64,000 nt of DNA from Pseudomonas sp. UBA5706 (GCF_002419965.1 NZ_DIHC01000001.1:124001-188000); one strand, 5' to 3'. Positions 50,483 to 58,981 are shown, counted from the stretch's first letter. Notes: a model not told the origin generated them from the sequence alone. Translations and numbers: made by a program.

Positions 50483-51979
50483 ATGCCCCCCGAACAAACC
50501 TTACCCATCTGCGTCGCCGGCCAGTGGCGTCTGGGCCGTGGCGAGCGCTACGCCAGCTATTACCCCGCTACAGGTGAAGCAGTGGCCTGGCTCAACGCCG
50601 CCAGCCTGGATGACGTGGAAGAAGCCGTGCTAGGTGCTCACCAAGCCTTCCTGCACAGCGGCTGGGCGCAACGCAAGCCGCACGAGCGTGCCAGCGTGCT
50701 GTACCGCATCGCTCAATTGATTCGCGAGCAGCGCGAAGAGCTGGCTCAATTGCAACGCCAGGACAATGGCAAGCCGATAGGCGAAACCCGCAACCTGGTG
50801 ACCAGCGCGGCAGGCACCTTCCAATTCTTCGCCGCTGCTTGCGAAACGCTGGAAGAAACCATCACCCCATCGCGTGGTGATTTCGTCACCATGAGCGTCT
50901 ACGAGCCCATGGGGGTGGTCGCCGCCATTACCCCGTGGAACTCACCGATTGCCAGTGAAGCGCAAAAAGTCGCCCCTGCTCTCGCAGCCGGTAATGCAGT
51001 GGTGATCAAGCCCGCGGAGATCACTCCGTTACTGGCCCTGCAACTGGCGCGAATCTGTGAAGAAGCGGGCCTGCCCAAAGGCATGATCAGCGTACTGCCA
51101 GGTAAGGGCTCGGTACTCGGCGATGCCTTGACCCGGCATCCACTGGTCAAGCGCGTGTCGTTCACCGGCGGCACTCGTACCGGCAAACACATCGCTCATA
51201 TCGCCGCCGACAAAATGATGCCGGTGTCGCTGGAACTCGGCGGCAAGTCGCCGACCATCGTGCTCGATGACGCCGATCTGGATCACGCAGTGGCCGGCGT
51301 GCTGTACGGCATCTTCAGCTCTTCGGGCGAAGCCTGCATCGCGGGTTCGCGGCTGTTCGTCGCGCGCTCGCTGTATGAACCGTTCATGCAGCGTCTGTGC
51401 GCGGCAGCCGTCACCATCAATGTCGGCAATCCGGAAGATGAAACCACGCAAATGGGCCCGCTTATCAGCGCCGCACACCGTGAGTCGGTAGAGCGCTATG
51501 TCGCGCTCGGCCTGTCGGAAGGTGGACGTCTGCGCCTGGGCGGCGAGCGTTTGCGCGGTGGCGATTACGATAAGGGCTTCTTTTTCCCACCGACCATCTT
51601 CGAAGGCCTGAGCAATGACCGGCAGGTGTGCCAGGAGGAAATCTTCGGGCCGGTATTGGTGGCCATGCCTTTCGATGATGAAGCCGATTTGGTGAACCAG
51701 GCCAACGACAGCCTCTACGCGCTCGCCGCGGGTATCTGGAGCCGCGATTACAAGCGCGCCTGGACCCTGGGCCGCAAGATTCAGGCCGGCACCGTCTGGA
51801 TCAACACCTACAAGCAGTTCTCGATCTCCACGCCCTTTGGCGGCTGGCGCGACAGCGGCCTGGGCCGGGAGAAAGGCCGCCTGGGGATCTTTCAGTACAT
51901 GGAACAGAAAAGCCTCTACTGGGGCATGAACGAACAGCCGTTGGCCTGGGCCAGCGAGCACCGCGAGGTAGCGCCATGA
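50483..51979 (+). CDS. NAD(P)-dependent aldehyde dehydrogenase
   Basis: A 498-residue aldehyde dehydrogenase. The glutamate is in SLELGGKSPTIVLDDAD and the cysteine in SSSGEACIAGSRLFVA; MGVVAAITPWNSPIASEAQK and RVSFTGGTRTGKHIA mark the cofactor domain. ATG 50483 has AGGAG 9 bases before it. It is placed after the ThDP enzyme and aspartate dehydrogenase and before the VOC oxygenase. It resembles 2-hydroxymuconic or aminomuconic semialdehyde dehydrogenases, so a semialdehyde from ring opening is a plausible substrate. Confidence 0.93.
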   Translation: MPPEQTLPICVAGQWRLGRGERYASYYPATGEAVAWLNAASLDDVEEAVLGAHQAFLHSGWAQRKPHERASVLYRIAQLIREQREELAQLQRQDNGKPIGETRNLVTSAAGTFQFFAAACETLEETITPSRGDFVTMSVYEPMGVVAAITPWNSPIASEAQKVAPALAAGNAVVIKPAEITPLLALQLARICEEAGLPKGMISVLPGKGSVLGDALTRHPLVKRVSFTGGTRTGKHIAHIAADKMMPVSLELGGKSPTIVLDDADLDHAVAGVLYGIFSSSGEACIAGSRLFVARSLYEPFMQRLCAAAVTINVGNPEDETTQMGPLISAAHRESVERYVALGLSEGGRLRLGGERLRGGDYDKGFFFPPTIFEGLSNDRQVCQEEIFGPVLVAMPFDDEADLVNQANDSLYALAAGIWSRDYKRAWTLGRKIQAGTVWINTYKQFSISTPFGGWRDSGLGREKGRLGIFQYMEQKSLYWGMNEQPLAWASEHREVAP

Positions 51980-52941
51980 GCGTATTGGGTATTGATGAAG
52001 TCACCTACGGCGTCGAAGACCTCGATACCTGCGTGCGCTTCTTCGCCGACTGGGGCCTGAACAAGGTCAGCGAAGCGCGCGATGAAGTGATTTTCGAAAC
52101 GTTGAATGGTTGCCGCGTGGTACTTGCCGCCCACGACAAGCCAGGCTTGCCCGTAGCGATCGAGAGCGGATCGACCCTGCGTGAAGTGGTCTGGGGCGTG
52201 GAAAGCGAAGCTGATCTGAAGCTTTACAGTCAACGCATCGCCAACGATCCAGGCTTCGTCGAAGGTAACGGCCGTATCGGCTGTACCGACCCCAACGGCC
52301 TGGCGATCCGTCTGCAAGTGACGCGCAAGCGCCCTCTGGACATCGAGTGCAGCGCCCACAATACCTGGCAGGTCAAGGGACGTATCAATAAGCCTGCCCC
52401 GGTGTACGAACGCGCCACGCCGATCGAAGTCGGTCACGTCGTGTTTTTCGTCACTGACGTCAACGCCTGTGAAGCTTTCTACCACTCACGCTTGGGCTTT
52501 CAAGCGTCGGATCGCTACCCGGATCGTGGAGCCTTTTTGCGCACCGCCGGCGATGGCGGCCACCACGATCTGTTCATGCTGCAACTGCCCGCCCCACGCG
52601 CTGGCCTGAACCACGTGGCGTTCACTGTCCGTGACGTTCATGAAGTATTCGGCGGCGGCATGCACGTATCGCGCAGTGGGTGGGCTACGGAAATCGGCCC
52701 GGGACGTCATCCGGTGTCCTCGGCGTTCTTCTGGTATTTCAAGAATCCGGCTGGCGCACTGGTTGAGTATTACGCCGATGAAGACCAACTGACTGCCGAG
52801 TGGCAGCCACGGGAATTCGAACCTGGCCCGACCGTGTTCGCCGAGTGGGCGATTGCCGGAGGCATCGACGGCAATACCCGACGTCAGCACAACGTCGAAG
52901 CCCCCCAAGGCAAATTCCTTACGGACAAGCCCAAACCATGA
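51976..52941 (+). CDS. Extradiol-type VOC dioxygenase
   Basis: A 321-residue two-domain VOC protein. The second module carries what looks like a complete type I extradiol metal site: His154 (PIEVGHVVFFV), His213 (GLNHVAFTV) and Glu264 (GALVEYYADED). The first module lacks these residues, as in catechol 2,3-dioxygenases. Length and layout fit a ring-cleaving dioxygenase. It starts in a 4-base overlap with the aldehyde dehydrogenase and ends in a 4-base overlap with the next small gene. Ring cleavage by this enzyme, after the Rieske oxygenase, is the most economical reading. Confidence 0.87.
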   Translation: MSVLGIDEVTYGVEDLDTCVRFFADWGLNKVSEARDEVIFETLNGCRVVLAAHDKPGLPVAIESGSTLREVVWGVESEADLKLYSQRIANDPGFVEGNGRIGCTDPNGLAIRLQVTRKRPLDIECSAHNTWQVKGRINKPAPVYERATPIEVGHVVFFVTDVNACEAFYHSRLGFQASDRYPDRGAFLRTAGDGGHHDLFMLQLPAPRAGLNHVAFTVRDVHEVFGGGMHVSRSGWATEIGPGRHPVSSAFFWYFKNPAGALVEYYADEDQLTAEWQPREFEPGPTVFAEWAIAGGIDGNTRRQHNVEAPQGKFLTDKPKP

Positions 52942-53255
52942 CCGACACGATGCTGTTGACCGTGCTGCTCAAGCACGATCAGTCAAAGAATCTCGACGAC
53001 ATCCAGAGCCACATGAAGCAGGTCGACTGGTGGGAACGCTTTCCCGTAGGCGGGGTGCAAGTGGTGTCCTGGACCGTGGCCATGGGCCTTGGACAGATTG
53101 TCACGCTGCGTCTGCCGCCCGCGTTGCTGCCCAGGCTCAATGTTGAACTGGAACGCTCTGCCTGGGGTGTCTTTCGCACCGAATGCTACCCCACCTATGA
53201 CTTTGTCCCGGTGCGCGAAATGATCCGCGAACGGGTTCGTAACGGAGGCCAATGA
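52938..53255 (+). CDS. Small conserved protein, possible ferredoxin-like-fold isomerase
   Basis: A 105-residue protein (MTDTMLLTVLLKHDQSKNLD; VDWWERFPVGGVQVVSWTVA). The size and the alternating hydrophobic pattern fit a dimeric alpha-beta barrel like that of muconolactone isomerases or EthD proteins, but no catalytic residues can be named. It is coupled by a 4-base overlap to the dioxygenase and ends 1 base before the next gene. A role in handling the ring-cleavage product is a guess from context. Confidence 0.7.
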   Translation: MTDTMLLTVLLKHDQSKNLDDIQSHMKQVDWWERFPVGGVQVVSWTVAMGLGQIVTLRLPPALLPRLNVELERSAWGVFRTECYPTYDFVPVREMIRERVRNGGQ

Positions 53256-53256
53256 A

Positions 53257-53478
53257 ATGAGTGAACCCTACAACGAAACCCACCAGACCCGCTCGCGCCC
53301 GGGCACACCCTTCGAAGACCTGTTGGGCGATTCCATCGAACGTGCATTCGGTGCCGGCAAGCACGACCTGCCCAGCCTGCTCGAACACCTGAACATGGCC
53401 GGACCACCTTGCCCCCTCAACAGCGGCGAATGGACTCTGGAAACGTACAGCACCCTGATGGCCAAGCTCGGCGCGTGA
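53257..53478 (+). CDS. Small protein, recombinase-like helix-turn-helix type
   Basis: A 73-residue protein. GTPFEDLLGDSIERAFGAGK is followed by HDLPSLLEHLNMAGPPCPLN and a closing SGEWTLETYSTLMAKLGA. The pattern (an N-terminal helix, then a Trp-Thr-Leu-Glu segment) is that of the small recombinase-like HTH proteins found beside Rieske oxygenase genes. GGAGG stands 8 bases before the start. It may be an accessory subunit or assembly factor rather than a DNA-binding protein. That is inference. Confidence 0.7.
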   Translation: MSEPYNETHQTRSRPGTPFEDLLGDSIERAFGAGKHDLPSLLEHLNMAGPPCPLNSGEWTLETYSTLMAKLGA

Positions 53479-53495
53479 AACTGGGAGGATAAGAA

Positions 53496-54530
53496 ATGAA
53501 CATGCAACTGACCGTTGATCCCGTTGAAAATATTCTCGTCAAAGGCCTGAAGGACCTCTGGTTCCCGCTGCTGCCTTCAGCGCTATTGGGTGACAAACCC
53601 ATATCGATTCGTCGCTTGGGCTACAAGATCGCGCTATGGCGCGACAACGACGGCAGCGTTCACGCCTTGGAAGACCACTGTCCGCACCGAGGTGCACCGT
53701 TGTCCCAAGGTCCGGTGCTGGGTGACCGCCTGCAGTGCCCGTACCACGGCGTCGAAGTTCGCCATGACGGGACCGTCACCAAGGTGCCCGGCAGCCCGGG
53801 TTGCAAGTTGGAAGGCAGCCGCCCTGCCCGCATGTTTCACGTGCGCGAAGCGGCGGGCGCGATCTTTGTCTTCAACGCCATGGATCCGCACCTGCCCAAG
53901 CCTCCTGAGCTGGTCCTCCCGGAGCAGTTGACGTCGCCCGAGTGGAGCAGCTTCCTTTGCTACACCGAATGGAAAGGCGACTACCGCTACGTCATCGACA
54001 ACGTCATGGACCCGATGCACGGCACCTACCTGCACAAGATGTCGCACTCCATGAGCGAAGGCGAAGCGACCGCCAGGTTCGTGACCCGTGATACCGAACA
54101 GGGATTCATCTTCGAGAAAGAAGGCCAGCGAGGCGTCAACTTCGACTGGACAGAATTCCTCGATAACGGTTGCCACTGGCTGCGTCTGGAAATCCCTTAT
54201 CCGAAGACCGGCGGCCCGGGCGGCAACTTCACCATCATCGGCAGCTACACCCCGGACAAACCGCAAATGTGCGGCGTTTTCCACTGGCGCGCACGCCCAC
54301 TCACCGGCTGGCAGCGCGATACGTGGCGTTTCCTTTACAAGAATCGCCTGGAGGCACGGCACTGGGCAGTGCTGGAGCAGGATCGTGTGCTGCTGGAGTT
54401 CATGGAATTCGACGCCAACCAGCGTGAAAACCTTTATCAGCACGACCTAGGCGTCGTCCGCATCCGCCGCTACCTGAAAAGCAAGGCCAAGGAGCAGATG
54501 GCGCTGATCGAAACAAAGGCTGTTTTATGA
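53496..54530 (+). CDS. Rieske non-heme iron oxygenase, catalytic subunit
   Basis: A 344-residue Rieske oxygenase of the VanA/phthalate oxygenase size. The [2Fe-2S] ligands are in HCPHRGAPL (Cys62, His64) and QCPYHGVEV (Cys81, His84). The mononuclear iron site is VIDNVMDPMHGTYLHK (Asp172, His175, His180 nearby). The fold ends with a conserved LYQHDLGVVRIRRYL. These enzymes hydroxylate or O/N-demethylate aromatic acids. It lacks a separate beta subunit, and electrons should come from the reductase at 55010, which carries its own ferredoxin domain. Confidence 0.94.
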   Translation: MNMQLTVDPVENILVKGLKDLWFPLLPSALLGDKPISIRRLGYKIALWRDNDGSVHALEDHCPHRGAPLSQGPVLGDRLQCPYHGVEVRHDGTVTKVPGSPGCKLEGSRPARMFHVREAAGAIFVFNAMDPHLPKPPELVLPEQLTSPEWSSFLCYTEWKGDYRYVIDNVMDPMHGTYLHKMSHSMSEGEATARFVTRDTEQGFIFEKEGQRGVNFDWTEFLDNGCHWLRLEIPYPKTGGPGGNFTIIGSYTPDKPQMCGVFHWRARPLTGWQRDTWRFLYKNRLEARHWAVLEQDRVLLEFMEFDANQRENLYQHDLGVVRIRRYLKSKAKEQMALIETKAVL

Positions 54531-55006
54531 GCAAGGTATGCACCTCCAGCACTGCAGTGCAGCGCGTCAGGGCCGCAGGCCTTGGCGAGCTCGCCACCGC
54601 CACCTGGTCCAATGCCCTGCTGATCGGTAACGAAGTGCTGATGTCCGGCATGACCGGCCATCCCGCAACGCGCCAGGCGGCTGAAACCGGCATGCCTCTG
54701 GGCGCCTACCAGCAGACACTCATCGTGCTGAACAAGGCGCGGGATCTGGTCGAAGCGGCCGGTGGGCATATCGGTAATCTGTACAGGTTGACGGTGTATG
54801 TCACCGATATCGCTGACAAGGATGAAGTCGGCCGCGCGCGCCGCGATTTCTTCGAGGGTTTTTCCGCTTACCCGACCTCAAGCCTGGTGCAGGTCAGCGC
54901 CCTGGTGTTCCCCGAACTGGTAGTGGAAATCGAGGCCAGTGCGCGGCTGGACATCGACCTGAGCGCAGCGGGGGCGCCTGTTACAACGTCTTCGGAGAAG
55001 GGCTGA
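54527..55006 (+). CDS. RidA-family protein
   Basis: A 159-residue RidA/YjgF-family protein. WSNALLIGNEVLMSGMTGHP, GAYQQTLIVLNKARDLVEAA and the C-terminal TSSLVQVSALVFPELVVEIE are the family strands; the imine-binding arginine position has no obvious arginine, which separates it from classic RidA and nearer to the aminomuconate deaminase or Rid4-7 type groups. It overlaps the Rieske gene by 4 bases. Such proteins hydrolyse enamines and imines, so it may release ammonia from a nitrogen-containing ring-cleavage product. Confidence 0.85.
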   Translation: MSKVCTSSTAVQRVRAAGLGELATATWSNALLIGNEVLMSGMTGHPATRQAAETGMPLGAYQQTLIVLNKARDLVEAAGGHIGNLYRLTVYVTDIADKDEVGRARRDFFEGFSAYPTSSLVQVSALVFPELVVEIEASARLDIDLSAAGAPVTTSSEKG

Positions 55007-55009
55007 ATC

Positions 55010-55969
55010 ATGTCCAACACGTCTACCATTACCGCGCTGGTCCATACCCTGCGCTATGAAGCCGAAGGCATCATGAGTGTTGAACTGCGCCCTTACGGTG
55101 ACACCGTATTCGCGCCGTTCGAAGCCGGCTCGCATATTGATTTGCACCTGCCTAACGGCCTGGTGCGCAGCTACTCATTGCTGAACTCACCGACCGATGA
55201 AGGTCGTTATACCGTTGGTATTCTGCGTGACCGCAACAGCCGCGGGGGCTCGCACTGGGTGCACGGCCAATTGCGTGTCGGCATGACCCTTCAGATTTCG
55301 CCACCGCGCAATAATTTTGCCTTGGATATCCAAGCCTCCCACAGCGTGCTGGTCGCAGGCGGGATTGGCATCACGCCGATCTACTGCATGTTTCGCCAGC
55401 TACTGGCACTGGGCAAGTCCGTGGAGCTGATCTACTGCGCCCGTTCGCGTCGCGAAGCGGCCCTGGTGGAGGAACTCAGTGGCATGGACGCCAAGATGAC
55501 CCTGCACTTCAACGATGAAAAGGTTGCTCCTCCAGACCTGCACCACTATCTGGCGGGGCAACCGGCCGATACGCATTTCTATTGCTGCGGCCCTACGCTG
55601 ATGCTGGATGCCTTTGAAAGTACCTGCGCAAGCCTCGGTTATCCCCACGCACATATTGAACGCTTTGCGGCCACCGAAGTACCGCCTGCCGAGGATGCTC
55701 TCAACAGCTACAGTGTGGAGCTGAAAAAATCCGGCAAGACGTTGTCGATCGAGCCTGGATTGAACTTGCTGGATGTATTACTCCAGGCGGGTTGCGATAT
55801 CGACTATAGCTGCCGTGAAGGCGTGTGTGGCTCTTGCGAGACGCGGGTCATTGAAGGCGACGTGGACCACCGCGACGGCGTTCTAAGTAAAGCAGAGCGC
55901 GTGGCTAATCAGTCAATGATGGTGTGCGTATCCGGCTGCAAGAGTCGGCGTTTGGTACTTGATATATAA
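55010..55969 (+). CDS. Ferredoxin-containing oxidoreductase (VanB type)
   Basis: A 319-residue reductase. The flavin domain has RSYSLLNSPTDEGRYTVGIL, the NAD domain VLVAGGIGITPIYCMFRQLL, and the C-terminal plant-type [2Fe-2S] domain has CREGVCGSCETRV with a fourth cysteine in MMVCVSGC. It is the electron supplier for the Rieske oxygenase two genes upstream. It is the last gene of the run and is followed by a strong terminator. All three domains are intact. Confidence 0.94.
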   Translation: MSNTSTITALVHTLRYEAEGIMSVELRPYGDTVFAPFEAGSHIDLHLPNGLVRSYSLLNSPTDEGRYTVGILRDRNSRGGSHWVHGQLRVGMTLQISPPRNNFALDIQASHSVLVAGGIGITPIYCMFRQLLALGKSVELIYCARSRREAALVEELSGMDAKMTLHFNDEKVAPPDLHHYLAGQPADTHFYCCGPTLMLDAFESTCASLGYPHAHIERFAATEVPPAEDALNSYSVELKKSGKTLSIEPGLNLLDVLLQAGCDIDYSCREGVCGSCETRVIEGDVDHRDGVLSKAERVANQSMMVCVSGCKSRRLVLDI

Positions 55970-55988
55970 CTGTACTTCGTACCACTTT

Positions 55989-56016
55989 GACCGACACTTC
56001 TGTCGGTCTTTTTTTT
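55989..56016 (+). terminator. Intrinsic terminator of the catabolic run
   Basis: GACCGAC (55989-55995) pairs with GTCGGTC (56002-56008) and is followed by eight T residues. It lies 20 bases after the reductase stop. Confidence 0.92.
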
Positions 56017-56177
56017 GCACGTAGGACAAGTAATACGCTGCACGTTTAAGTTTTATTCACTTTCACAGCGACGTAAAATCGCCTTAATAATTTTCTATCC
56101 GCACCACCTTTGCACGCTGTTCGAGTGAATGTGTAACTGAGGGACACCGCGGTTTCACTGGTGGCACGACACATGTT

Positions 56178-56193
56178 GTTTCATATGTAATTA
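56178..56193. promoter_or_regulatory. Partial copy of the operator-like motif, upstream of the porin gene
   Basis: GTTTCATATGTAATTA matches 12 of 16 bases of the reverse complement of the motif at 41278 (GTTTCATATATAAAAC). It lies about 214 bases before the porin start. A common regulator of the run and the porin is suggested, but the match is partial. Confidence 0.4.
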
Positions 56194-56406
56194 ATTGATA
56201 TCCAAGGTATTTAAATATTTTTTAAAGCTATCGACAGCTTGGCATAGTTTCTGCTCCCTCTCTAGCAGGCTCACGCGGAAGACGTGGGCCGCCTTTAAAC
56301 ACCACACCATAAACGTGTGCACTTCAGGAACACTTGTCCATCCAGACAAGCGTCCTTCTGCTGCCCGTTAAAACAGTTACCAAATAAAAGTCCAGGTGAA
56401 GTAACA

Positions 56407-57660
56407 ATGAAAAAATACATCTTGGGAATGGGGTTGTTGCTGAGCACGGGAATGTGTGCCGCTGAACAGGGCCCCGATGTCACTGATACGCCGTCTCCGG
56501 CTGCGCCGCTCACGCCGAAACCGGCACCGCAGAAACCATTCCCGCACATTTCGTGGCGCAGCGACACTGGCGATGCCAGTTTTGATTTGGGAGGTGCTAT
56601 CCGTACCAACTGGCGTGACGAGCATTGGGACACCACTGAAAACAATACGCGCTGGCTGTTCGATACCGTGCGCTTCGATGTCAAAGGCACTTATAAGAAA
56701 GCATTCTTCGACGTCAACTACTGGTTTTACGACCTGAACAAGCGCTCCATCGACCGCGGCTATGTCGGCTATAACCTTACCTCGCAGTCCAACCTGCAAG
56801 TCGGTCTGCCGTTCAAACCATTCGGCCTGGAACCTTATCCGCAATTCGGCTGGAGCTACCACCTCCCCTTCTTCATGGGCTACGGCGTAAGCAACGGTCT
56901 GGGAGCCAAGTACAGCTACAAAGACCCGGAATGGGACGTGCAAGTGGGCTTTTTCCCGCGCATGTCGCCGAACAGCATTCGCTACTCCGGTGAAATTTCC
57001 CGCTACGCCGACGCCAAGGGCAATGCGGTGGCGTTCACCCAGTCCCGGCAGGACAACGAAAAGCGAAACCAGGTCAATGGCCGTGTGGCTCGAACCTTCA
57101 CCCATGGCGACTTCAAGGCCGAAGTGGGCGCATCGTTAGCCGCCTCCCAGCTCTATAACCAGACCACGGACGACAATGGCAGCTACTGGGCGGCCGGCCT
57201 GCATACCGTGCTGAATGAAGGGGCCTGGGGCGCTACCGCCGAGGCCATACGTTACGAATACGATCCGAGGAACCCGAACGGCGTCAGCAAGGATTCTGTC
57301 CTGATGGCTGGCAACGGCCTGACCCCGGCGTATCTGATTGCCTCAAAAGCAACCATGGCCGCACTCAACATCAGTTATGACGTCCCGACCCCGGGCCTGG
57401 GCCAGCTGAAGAAGGTCAAGTTCTACAACGACTACAGCCGGATGATGAAAGACAAGCGGGGATGGGACGACTCACAGATGTACACGGTCGGTGCACAGTT
57501 TTTCGCCATGCCGATCATGGCCTGGGTGGACCTGACCTGGGCCAGGAACGCCAACCCCTATGGCGGCGCAGAGAACGGCACCGGCTTCACCAGTACCTCA
57601 TCCATCGGCAGTAACCAGTGGTACTACCGCACCAACGTGAACATCGGCTACTACTTCTAA
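56407..57660 (+). CDS. Outer-membrane porin
   Basis: A 417-residue porin. The signal peptide is residues 1-19 (ILGMGLLLSTGMCA-A). The mature protein is a beta barrel with repeated aromatic strands (ISWRSDTGDASFDLGGAIRT; GYVGYNLTSQSNLQVGLPFK) and ends YYRTNVNIGYYF with a terminal phenylalanine. It resembles the phosphate-selective/aromatic porin superfamily rather than classic OprD. ATG 56407 has AGGTGAAG upstream. Because of its position and the candidate operator, it probably admits the substrate of the preceding catabolic run. Confidence 0.88.
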   Translation: MKKYILGMGLLLSTGMCAAEQGPDVTDTPSPAAPLTPKPAPQKPFPHISWRSDTGDASFDLGGAIRTNWRDEHWDTTENNTRWLFDTVRFDVKGTYKKAFFDVNYWFYDLNKRSIDRGYVGYNLTSQSNLQVGLPFKPFGLEPYPQFGWSYHLPFFMGYGVSNGLGAKYSYKDPEWDVQVGFFPRMSPNSIRYSGEISRYADAKGNAVAFTQSRQDNEKRNQVNGRVARTFTHGDFKAEVGASLAASQLYNQTTDDNGSYWAAGLHTVLNEGAWGATAEAIRYEYDPRNPNGVSKDSVLMAGNGLTPAYLIASKATMAALNISYDVPTPGLGQLKKVKFYNDYSRMMKDKRGWDDSQMYTVGAQFFAMPIMAWVDLTWARNANPYGGAENGTGFTSTSSIGSNQWYYRTNVNIGYYF

Positions 57661-57906
57661 TACCTGTCGGCCACCTTGGTGCACTGTTATCTGCCAGAGC
57701 ATAAAAAACAATGCCTGATCTGCCCGATGTATGGCTTGGCGTAAGCCGACGATACCTTGGGCAACAGGTTGCAGCCGTTCGAACGGCAGGCCAGGCAAGC
57801 GTACGTTATTCCTGAAGGCGTCAGTCTCGAAATCAATGAGCCGGGGGCGGATTGCAGCCTCAGGCATTCTGAAACGGCAGACCGTCGCAAGACTCACCTT
57901 GCGCTT

Positions 57907-58806
57907 TTAGCGCATGCCACCGACCAGACCAAGGGAACGCAGCACGTCGTCCGATTGCAAGTGGGTGAGAGGACTGACCATCTTGCCGCCCTGCTCGACC
58001 CAACCCATGAAGTTCTCGCCCGCATCCCAGCCTAGCAGGCGCTGAACTTCTTCCGGCAAGCCTTTGAGAATATCGAAAGGTACCGACAGGTACTGGTTCT
58101 CTTCCTGGCGAATGCAGCCCAGGTCGATTCCCATGGTCAGGCCCAGACGCGGCTTGTCGCTGCTGTTGGTCCCGCCCCCATGGTAGGTGGATCCGATGAA
58201 CAGCAGGGCCGAGCCCACTGCCATGACCGCGTCCACGGTTTCCTCCGGTTCAGGGCGGCGCTCGTCGTCCCACTTATGGCTGCCAGGGATGACCTTGGTA
58301 GCGCCGGTCTCTTGTGTGAACTCGGTCATCGCCAGCATGATCTGCAGACGCGCCTCGCGGGCGTAGTTGGGATGGCGCCACAGGAAGCTGGTGTCGTCAC
58401 GGTGCAACGGCTGCTTGCCCTGGCCCGGATGGATCTCGATGGCTTGGGTCATGCCGATTTGAATCTGCGGGGTGATGGTGGTGCGCTCGTGGCCAAACCA
58501 CACCGACACCGGCTTTTGCAGAATCTTCCTGGCGGCACCGAGGTACAGCGGGTGCAGAACCACGTCGACCATCCGCGGGGCGCGTGCGAACAGCCGGCTG
58601 GCGCGGCGGGTTGAGGTGCCGACGAAAAAGTTTTCATGGCCAAAGGTCGAGGTATCCAAAGCAGTGTCGACCTGCTGCTTGAGCTCCTTGAACGCCGAAC
58701 CGGTCAGAAAATCGGCAATGATCACGCCGCCATCACGTTCGATGATTTCAACCACCTGCTCGACGGACGCATCGCCTGGCAGAGTTACAAGAGAAGCTTT
58801 GGACAT
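57907..58806 (-). CDS. Phytanoyl-CoA dioxygenase (PhyH)-family protein
   Basis: A 299-residue 2-oxoglutarate/Fe(II) dioxygenase. The His-x-Asp pair is in QPLHRDDTSFLWRH, the distal histidine in IGSTYHGGGTNSS, and the 2-oxoglutarate arginine in DKPRLGLTMGID. Start 58806 has AAGGA 8 bases upstream. Family members hydroxylate diverse compounds, from fatty acyl-CoA to secondary metabolites, so the substrate is open. It is convergent with the porin gene. Confidence 0.9.
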   Translation of the reverse strand: MSKASLVTLPGDASVEQVVEIIERDGGVIIADFLTGSAFKELKQQVDTALDTSTFGHENFFVGTSTRRASRLFARAPRMVDVVLHPLYLGAARKILQKPVSVWFGHERTTITPQIQIGMTQAIEIHPGQGKQPLHRDDTSFLWRHPNYAREARLQIMLAMTEFTQETGATKVIPGSHKWDDERRPEPEETVDAVMAVGSALLFIGSTYHGGGTNSSDKPRLGLTMGIDLGCIRQEENQYLSVPFDILKGLPEEVQRLLGWDAGENFMGWVEQGGKMVSPLTHLQSDDVLRSLGLVGGMR

Positions 58807-58981
58807 GATGGATTCCTTGCTGATCGGTCGCAGGATCAGCGCTGAGCAGCGCATACCGGGATGGAATGGGTGGGGAATATAGAGCGCTGATTGAGAGGGT
58901 TACAGGTTGGTGCCAGACATAAACAGGTGAATAACGGCCACCGCACAGTTGCACGTCAACGATGGCCGCCGGGCTACTGGA

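Larger units (their letters stand above)
55970..56406. other. Interval with terminator and candidate operator
   Basis: A 437-base, AT-rich interval. It contains the run's terminator at 55989-56016, a partial copy of the operator-like motif at 56178-56193, and the promoter region of the porin gene. No gene seen. Confidence 0.6.
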
